From NCBI GenBank assembly GCA_905211185.1, contig CAJLZR010000016.1, forward strand, positions 1 to 10,645: DNA of 10,645 nucleotides, read 5' to 3'. The stretch is from an uncultured Oscillospiraceae bacterium. Lineage in GTDB: Bacteria > Bacillota_A > Clostridia > Oscillospirales > Acutalibacteraceae. Both the position numbers and the translations under genes were made by a program. The notes under the pieces are model-generated. The model was not told the DNA's origin and searched no databases. It worked only from the letters and a program-made list of their open reading frames with translations. This document shows positions 8,101 through 10,645 of this stretch, piece after piece. The stretch's first letter is position 1; every line of letters begins with the position of its first letter.

Positions 8101-8406
8101 CTTTTGGGCGAAGGATTAGTTTCACAACTTGGAAATCTGATTGATAAAACCGATGAAGAACCAAAAAAAGAAGAGATCGGCACTGTAACAGATGATTCCA
8201 CTTCCAATGAAGGATCCATGGAGGATGTTTTCGGGCTTAAAAAAGTATTCGACGATGCTGGAATGGAAGAAACATATAACTGGATACTCGAGCATGAGCT
8301 TATCGCAGTAGTTTCAATACTTCTTATAGGAGCACTGCTTATCTGGCTGTTGCTGGCGCTTGCTCGCAAAAACCAAAAAGAAGAAGAAGCAAAAGGCAAA
8401 AAATAA
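2194..8406 (+). CDS. Giant modular surface protein with signal peptide and C-terminal membrane anchor
   Basis: 2070-residue secreted, membrane-anchored protein; function unknown, probably adhesion or envelope structure. Residues 1-36 form a signal peptide (charged start, hydrophobic 20-34, likely cleavage after AGA). Residues about 47-270 are divergent beta-rich sequence. At least five modules of 80-105 residues follow (about 273-735). Each starts near Y.ITF and ends near 'GVYTI.NI.ED..I.V.NV.KN.Y'. A low-complexity linker with DGSDGSDDSDDS (775-786) comes next. A unique region of about 490 residues follows (796-1285), including 'YWGWSWDDRR' at 1008-1017 and no catalytic motif I recognise. 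Five clearer modules follow (1289-1760). Then come a helical 'YMNLSDEDKEQVTN' segment (about 1765-1812), a conserved beta domain ending 'FKTSSFSKFGIAAKK' (about 1820-1942) and an acidic linker. A transmembrane helix (about 2036-2057) and a basic tail end the protein. No LPXTG is present, so anchoring is by the membrane helix rather than sortase. Its own promoter and terminator make it monocistronic. Confidence 0.9.
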   Translation: MINLNQIGQKKSLAFYLKQLILFVVCALFFGIGAGAESPIDIPETYKVTLPQKVDGVQKLEYMMGQENMGNTAGTSSVDAAPGTKLSFLVQIESEEYSKLCSKDVKIQTESGQTLNLMKYMYDIDGNFIKVAIPENEPLDSKQTYITSDYNICCDDTIYLNKLNKDTFNTHIVADTKDYSLSEALDISCQIGKGNQTLSPIYNESENSFEINNIPVNSPIYLTINKNKDFSQSEVEIFNGENKLGISENGSVSIPAIKSDVNLTIKNIRKNKYNLSFKSYSDISFEYRKQGEEDFKSVSGEALSVISGGSVDFKCNCEDESTLENKEITANGIALRESDGVYSLLNIKEDTNINVNSKEESSYKISLPNTDSGVTATNESDETLDFANVKFGESFKFKLKANEGYDRNIENVSAYAVPTGKLVDNDYNVEANPEETSGYLLKSTSDGVFTVSEVKEPMSIIVKNAVKNTYRLNFPTEPGEVSYRVEPSEGVKEVSPNLFTVVHGSKVFVTLTAPDGKLLPDHSLGISIPGTTITKNGGTYTIENITDDADIVIGGAENRTCNITFNSEGIICKDENGHALGSNTLTANYKGSAKFKVDTKEGYKATNGISLSIAQGSASLTALSGENLFEISNVTDNVALSVKGVEKETVAVTLNSTGVDKPVFKSQSNEELPSKTEISYGNDLEFTVSSRDGSNQAYTVTSNDSNATIETIDASQNKFLLKGATANTTLSATPVYSSGSALNTATRGIASAATGTPLLGADNSQHGSNGIIILDGSDGSDDSDDSQTESYSGPALEIHPFRTLQLYNDPSYNNAASVNATITYTDKINPKNSKIISNVDISKPTKGVDELCNLKMAFKPNFDNPDKSLDNIWNKADGWDSKKLQTFIEAINGNTSLKFQSDFTLMVKLEGGTAPRFYKEQSKKYIVRDKNYIVSGFERFSGKYVPLIKNDNDNPDLSVDSRNGPYLNIPQDYINWSSDNSETNPEVFTMGGNFTGSYNNKTGLNNSYWGWSWDDRRLNYYCDNIVLNYDCAAPKYAPANITFTNSGLANFKTNSGEAFENNMTSIGAKNELRFKLYARESHLFNLAGLSTADKLSDATNAISVENDPSRTYRLVAIDYSSDGSYITYKIDNIINNNSENLVNLKLSVNNSKLERKKYTCSFTGTNATYSDSEGISIPSQKSFEYRSINDGEAEQSFIIKPGNIADINDKPKLSFKFGGGITENINISDLNLDNGASEIRYLCKTIESDNNTANLVIKIEKTKRAGQYKVTILQIKYGFTIDASYNKKKVTVKFYTDGNFNYKIIAPATLVGSEDGILPGANQTYAERQITHGRKVGFIVVPNDGFDISNIQVTANGNTVDLKNDCYTVSNITEETNIRVNNVSKITNDVTFTRYDNVFFKDSDNNQFAEKHSVDYNDDVSFRVSVSNAYDGSVGDIQIFAEYSKSGENVEIPKIYDQDENGNQKTTYHYTLEHVKENIRVYAKNMALNKYEITLNPTDGIEYWNEYGTKKLATKAGDNGKTVYKAEAYHGENFSFKVVAKTGYDISNLKVYSKPKSSNKSTQLLPSHDVYTINGISENQIVNAQNTPKSKCKLEFRTLPGATYTDPSGSTISNTLEVDYGSNYKFKISLDAAYNKSKPKVKIKGTTDFLKKGSDGNYEVSSIEEDKIIEIENVSKNTYTATFKDTEGVIYRTAKNKPFTGTQPVEYEGTLYFKISLMDAYDKSTPLVMLDDKKVLSENSGVYSISNIHDDVVVTVKNVVKNPEEVSISEILNVPKEVNTTDDVDAVVKATKTYMNLSDEDKEQVTNIDDLKKSQENAGRINHSSGDVEIAGVDWNIKLMVTPLTDNEEQMRSFEEKVDRRSLISLYEIHLIDLLSGNNYEVPYGQEVSVILPAPNLTGYSNAVVAHETSGGSMEYLDLNVVDYRAQFKTSSFSKFGIAAKKLENYVEDPSNMKISVNSLVENEEELKSLLGEGLVSQLGNLIDKTDEEPKKEEIGTVTDDSTSNEGSMEDVFGLKKVFDDAGMEETYNWILEHELIAVVSILLIGALLIWLLLALARKNQKEEEAKGKK
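3010..4398 (+). repeat. First array of beta-rich protein modules in the giant surface protein
   Basis: About five diverged modules cover residues 273-735, with boundaries near 273, 363, 470, 561 and 650. Each begins with a Y/C-x-hydrophobic-x-F/L strand. Several carry a central 'FGESFKFKLKANEGYD'-like stretch (for example 391-406 and 589-604), and modules end with an 'I.NI.ED' strand and a short 'VKNTY' linker. The similarity is clear at protein level only; at DNA level the copies are too diverged to recombine readily. An Ig-like or InlB-like beta-sandwich fold is my inference. Confidence 0.65.
4516..4551 (+). repeat. Four tandem 9-bp repeats encoding Asp-Gly/Asp-Ser
   Basis: Two copies of GATGGCAGC followed by two of GATGACAGC encode DGSDGSDDSDDS at residues 775-786 of the giant protein, inside a linker. 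Because the unit is a multiple of three, slippage would change linker length without breaking the frame. The acidic Asp/Ser content would suit a flexible spacer or weak calcium binding; neither is shown. Confidence 0.8.
6058..7473 (+). repeat. Second array of beta-rich protein modules in the giant surface protein
   Basis: Five modules of about 82-100 residues (starts near 1289, 1389, 1490, 1591 and 1678) are more alike than those of the first array. Shared marks are a 'V.YG..F.FKI' strand (for example 1617-1628, 1705-1716), a 'YD.S...V' turn (1544-1551, 1721-1728) and the closing 'YTVSNITEETNIRVNNVSK' type strand. They sit immediately outside the unique central region and lead into the C-terminal stalk. 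Confidence 0.7.
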
Positions 8407-8423
8407 TCTGATATTTATATAAT

Positions 8424-8454
8424 AAAACACCTCGGCTTGGGCGGGGTGTTTTTC
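8424..8454 (+). terminator. Rho-independent terminator of the giant surface-protein gene
   Basis: An 11-bp stem, AAAACACCTCG (8424-8434) with CGGGGTGTTTT (8442-8452), has one G-T pair and a 7-nt loop. The T-run of the descending arm continues to 8453. It starts 17 bp after the stop codon and separates the giant gene from the small downstream gene. Confidence 0.9.
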
Positions 8455-8515
8455 ATATAGCAATAATTTTTTGTCATGAAAAAATAATAAAAGTGGATAA
8501 AAAACCAAAAAATTA

Positions 8516-8548
8516 TTGATATTGTAACTATAAGTGTTACAATATCAA
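8516..8548 (+). promoter_or_regulatory. Promoter embedded in a perfect 13-7-13 inverted repeat (probable operator)
   Basis: TTGATATTGTAAC (8516-8528) and its exact reverse complement GTTACAATATCAA (8536-8548) flank a 7-bp centre. The same bases form a sigma-A promoter: -35 TTGATA (8516-8521), a 16-bp spacer, and -10 TACAAT (8538-8543). A dimeric regulator bound to the palindrome would cover both hexamers. This suggests TetR-, GntR- or MerR-type control; no regulator gene is in the window. It lies upstream of the expected transcription start, so a DNA site is more likely than an RNA hairpin. Confidence 0.8.
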
Positions 8549-8576
8549 CATATTATTCAAAATAGGGGTGGTTTTC

Positions 8577-8834
8577 GTGAAAACAATAAGGGGCGAGGTA
8601 GGTAAATACAAAATTATATTTTGCGATGAAAGCAATAAATTTGAGTTTGAAGACAGATCAGACCTAATGGAATTAGGGATCGGATATGTAAAAGGCAGAA
8701 GAAAATACTTTTTATATACTCAAAAAACTGACAAAGTAATACCACGAAGCGACAAGTTTAGAATTAGCCAATGGGTTTCCGACGTCATCGCCGCAAGAGC
8801 TAAAGAGTGCACCGGGTTTGATTTTACCATGTAG
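8577..8834 (+). CDS. Small protein of unknown function, 85 residues
   Basis: An 85-residue soluble protein that I do not recognise. It has no signal peptide, membrane segment, zinc-binding cysteine pair or clear helix-turn-helix. The first half looks beta-rich with alternating charge ('KYKIIFCDESNKFEFED', 13-29 of the longest frame). A Gly/Lys/Arg turn 'GYVKGRRKYFLY' follows, and the last 25 residues ('FRISQWVSDVIAARAKEC') probably form a helix. The frame opens at a GTG at 8568, but that overlaps the AGGGGTGG ribosome binding site; the GTG at 8577, just downstream of that site, is the likely start. It is a single-gene unit: operator-promoter upstream, terminator directly downstream. That arrangement, rather than any homology, is the main reason to believe it is a real regulated gene. 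Confidence 0.75.
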   Translation: MKTIRGEVGKYKIIFCDESNKFEFEDRSDLMELGIGYVKGRRKYFLYTQKTDKVIPRSDKFRISQWVSDVIAARAKECTGFDFTM

Positions 8835-8857
8835 CTAAAAATATTTGAAAACTTTCT

Positions 8858-8891
8858 ATTCTCTCACCTAATATGGGCGGGAGAATTTTTA
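8858..8891 (+). terminator. Rho-independent terminator of the small gene
   Basis: The stem begins ATTCTC (8858-8863) paired with GAGAAT (8881-8886) and extends inward through a T-G pair, a C-G pair, one A-C mismatch and two C-G pairs. The loop is short and A+T-rich. A run of five Ts overlaps and follows the 3' arm. It lies 24 bp after the stop codon. Confidence 0.8.
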
Positions 8892-8981
8892 TTGCCCAAA
8901 AATGCGAATTCGTTTTATCTAAACAATAAATTATGTATGGTTAAATTTAAAAAATAAAATACCGACCCGGCTGGCAAATTA

Positions 8982-9010
8982 TTGATAGCTTCATAATATA
9001 CATTTATATA
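8982..9010 (+). promoter_or_regulatory. sleC: Candidate promoter(s) of the sleC-like gene
   Basis: Two overlapping readings are possible. TTGATA (8982-8987), 17 bp, TATATA (9005-9010) resembles a sigma-A promoter. CATAATATA (8992-9000) matches the -10 pattern of sporulation sigma factors (CATAnnnTA for sigma-K, CATAnTA for sigma-G), but I find no matching -35 at the right distance. Given the product, sporulation control is expected; the sequence alone does not settle it. Confidence 0.35.
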
Positions 9011-9044
9011 CTTACTTTTCTTTTTATAAACGGAGTGATTTTTT

Positions 9045-10268
9045 ATGCCGGAAGGAAAACTTATATTAAATGTCTTTGACGAAACAATCGGAAAACCACT
9101 GCCAAACGCAAAAATTTCAATATCTTCTTCGGAAAATCCCGAAAATATAATCGAAGAATTAATTACTGACGACTCAGGGCAATCAGATACTATAAATCTT
9201 ACAACTCCCCCACTTGAATATTCTCTTACGCCAAATTCACCCATGCCTTACGGAGAATACGACGTAAAAATAATTAATCCGGGTTTTGATAATGTTACCA
9301 TTCAAAAAATTCAAATATTGCCGGATACCATTTCAGAACAGGATGTTTTTATGCAGCCTGCACTTCAAGACAATCTGCAAAACTTAAACTACTCTATTGC
9401 CCCCCACACGCTATATGGAGAATATCCTCCAAAAATTGCCGAAAGCGCCGTAAAAGAGCTCCCCAACCCAAGCGGGTTTGTGGTTTTGGATAAAGTTGTT
9501 GTTCCTGAATATATAGTGGTTCACGACGGAGTTCCTGACGACAACAGTGCGCCTAATTACTGGATTCCTTACAAAGACTACATCAAAAATGTTTGCAGCA
9601 GTGAAATATATGCCACTTGGCCGGAAGCGACAATACGCGCAAATGTTTTAGCAATTGTTTCTTTTACTTTAAACCGAGTTTATACCGAATGGTACAGAAG
9701 CCGCGGCAAAAACTTTACCGTAACGTCCACTACGGCTTACGACCAAAAATTTATATACCAAAGAAACATATTTTCGGAAATATCACAAATAGTAGACGAA
9801 CTTTTTGCAACTTACATAACAAAACCAAACATAAAGCAACCTCTATTTACGCAATATTGCGACGGCAAAAACGTTACTTGTCCCCAGTGGCTTTCCCAGT
9901 GGGGCTCAAAGGAGCTCGGCGAAAACGGCACTAACTATATAGATATACTTAGGTTTTATTACGGCTCTGAAATATATCTTGAAACCACCAATCAAGTTAC
10001 GGGCATTCCTTCATCATTTCCGGGTCAGGTTCTAGAAAATGGCTCTCAAGGCGAAAGCGTACGGACCATACAAAGGCAATTAAATGCGATAAATAAGAAC
10101 TACCCCGCAATAGAAAGGATTGCGGTAGATGGTATTTACGGCCCAAAAACAACAGATTCCGTAAAAAAATTTCAAGAAATATTTGGACTTCCACAAACAG
10201 GAATAGTCGATTATTCCACTTGGTACGAAATTTCTAAAATCTATACGGCAGTTGAAAGACTTGCTTAG
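9045..10268 (+). CDS. sleC: Spore cortex-lytic enzyme SleC, pre-pro form
   Basis: 407-residue zymogen close in length and layout to clostridial SleC, which degrades spore cortex peptidoglycan during germination after activation by Csp proteases. Residues about 4-105 form the N-terminal beta-sandwich prepeptide ('KLILNVFDETIGKPLPNAKI', closing with 'IQILPDTISEQDV'). About 106-150 are the pro-region. 'VVVPEYIVVHDG' (151-162) opens the mature enzyme, so activation probably cuts near Lys150-Val151 (inferred). The SpoIID-like catalytic domain follows (about 172-310): 'YIKNVCSSEIYATWP' carries the probable catalytic Glu187, and 'YCDGKNVTCPQWLSQWGSKELG' (271-292) carries paired cysteines. A PG_binding_1 domain ends the protein (about 333-398, 'GSQGESVRTIQRQLN' and 'VDGIYGPKTTDSVKKFQ'). 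There is no classical signal peptide, as expected for an enzyme made inside the sporulating cell. The GGAG ribosome binding site lies 9 nt before the ATG. No csp protease gene is in the window. Confidence 0.92.
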   Translation: MPEGKLILNVFDETIGKPLPNAKISISSSENPENIIEELITDDSGQSDTINLTTPPLEYSLTPNSPMPYGEYDVKIINPGFDNVTIQKIQILPDTISEQDVFMQPALQDNLQNLNYSIAPHTLYGEYPPKIAESAVKELPNPSGFVVLDKVVVPEYIVVHDGVPDDNSAPNYWIPYKDYIKNVCSSEIYATWPEATIRANVLAIVSFTLNRVYTEWYRSRGKNFTVTSTTAYDQKFIYQRNIFSEISQIVDELFATYITKPNIKQPLFTQYCDGKNVTCPQWLSQWGSKELGENGTNYIDILRFYYGSEIYLETTNQVTGIPSSFPGQVLENGSQGESVRTIQRQLNAINKNYPAIERIAVDGIYGPKTTDSVKKFQEIFGLPQTGIVDYSTWYEISKIYTAVERLA

Positions 10269-10382
10269 TGTTTTAATTATTTAAAAAACTAAATATTTGA
10301 AATTTATAAACAAATTACAAGTGGCTTTAAATCTAAATATAAAAAAATACATTAAAAAAATTTACTCATATTACCAAACTTA

Positions 10383-10412
10383 TTGACTAACTAATGTTTT
10401 TTATGCTATCCT
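10383..10412 (+). promoter_or_regulatory. Extended -10 promoter of the last gene
   Basis: TTGACT (10383-10388) and TATCCT (10407-10412) are 18 bp apart, with TG at 10404-10405 giving an extended -10 (TGnTATCCT). It lies 53 bp before the ATG at 10466. The preceding 100 bp after sleC are very A+T-rich, and I see no convincing terminator there. Confidence 0.55.
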
Positions 10413-10465
10413 TTTCTTGTTGTAATGCATTTTTGAAATAACAATTCAAAATAAGGGAGTTCAAT

Positions 10466-10645
10466 ATGAGGAAAACTGATATTAGTCAATTTAGTAATTC
10501 TTCAAAAAATTCAAGAATATCGCTAAAACAAAAGCAAATATATAAAAGCAGACGCCTTTTAACTTCGCTGCTGAAAATAACATACAAATTCCTTATAAGC
10601 ATTCTAATAATTATTATAACAACCGGTCTTTTTATTTTAGGGTCG
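10466..10645 (+). CDS. N-terminal fragment of a membrane protein, cut by the window end
   Basis: The first 60 codons of a gene that runs off the window. The ATG is preceded by AAGGGAG with 6-nt spacing. The fragment has a polar, Ser/Lys/Arg-rich cytoplasmic start (residues 1-31) and then a strongly hydrophobic stretch, about 41-59 ('KFLISILIIIITTGLFILGS'), probably a membrane-spanning signal anchor with the bulk outside (positive-inside rule). This layout is common in class A penicillin-binding proteins and other envelope proteins, but nothing diagnostic is present in the visible part. Confidence 0.75.
   Translation, partial: MRKTDISQFSNSSKNSRISLKQKQIYKSRRLLTSLLKITYKFLISILIIIITTGLFILGS

Noticed and set aside
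8028..8399. Serine-rich open frame on the minus strand over the end of the giant gene
   Set aside because: Composition is the mirror of the Glu/Asp/Lys-rich C-terminal stalk; it has no independent start signal.
8280..8406. Sortase-type LPXTG wall anchor at the end of the giant protein
   Set aside because: No LPXTG or close variant precedes the hydrophobic helix; only the helix and basic tail are present.
8915..9244. 109-codon open frame on the minus strand across the sleC start
   Set aside because: Covers the sleC promoter and prepeptide in antisense; no ribosome binding site or protein motif supports it.
10269..10382. Terminator or small RNA after sleC
   Set aside because: Very A+T-rich with no stem of useful stability and no structured element I can support.

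Overview
This 10.6-kb, A+T-rich window looks like chromosomal DNA from a low-GC, endospore-forming Clostridia-type Firmicute. The evidence is strong purine-rich ribosome binding sites, sigma-A-like promoters, a C-terminal tail-anchored giant surface protein, and a clear SleC-type spore cortex-lytic enzyme. No phage, transposon, CRISPR array, tRNA or rRNA was seen. Genes fill nearly all of the window; the longest gene-free stretch is about 0.2 kb.

Layout. Two genes point left: a leaderless calpain-type (family C2) cysteine protease with an intact Cys-His-Asn triad (38-1030), and upstream of it an M14 metallopeptidase of the gamma-D-glutamyl-diaminopimelate endopeptidase type (1118-2005). Divergent from these is one very large gene (2194-8406) with a good promoter and a rho-independent terminator. 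It encodes a 2070-residue exported, membrane-anchored protein. Two arrays of divergent beta-rich modules flank a unique central region, and a helical/beta stalk leads to a C-terminal transmembrane helix. Next is a small gene of unknown function (8577-8834). Its promoter is embedded in a perfect 13-7-13 inverted repeat, which suggests dedicated repression or activation, and it has its own terminator. The sleC-like gene follows (9045-10268), and then the first 60 codons of a membrane protein (10466 to the window end).

How they may fit together. Two genes encode peptidoglycan-cleaving enzymes, the M14 endopeptidase and SleC, and neither has a signal peptide. This fits enzymes made inside the sporulating cell and packaged in or around the spore, though SleC is the only firm spore protein here. 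The giant protein is a cell-surface structural or adhesion protein. Each transcription unit appears to have its own promoter, so this is a neighbourhood of separate genes rather than one operon.

I do not see a recognisable new multi-gene system. The items most worth a second look are the bacterial calpain, the unique central region of the giant protein, and the tightly operator-controlled 85-residue orphan.
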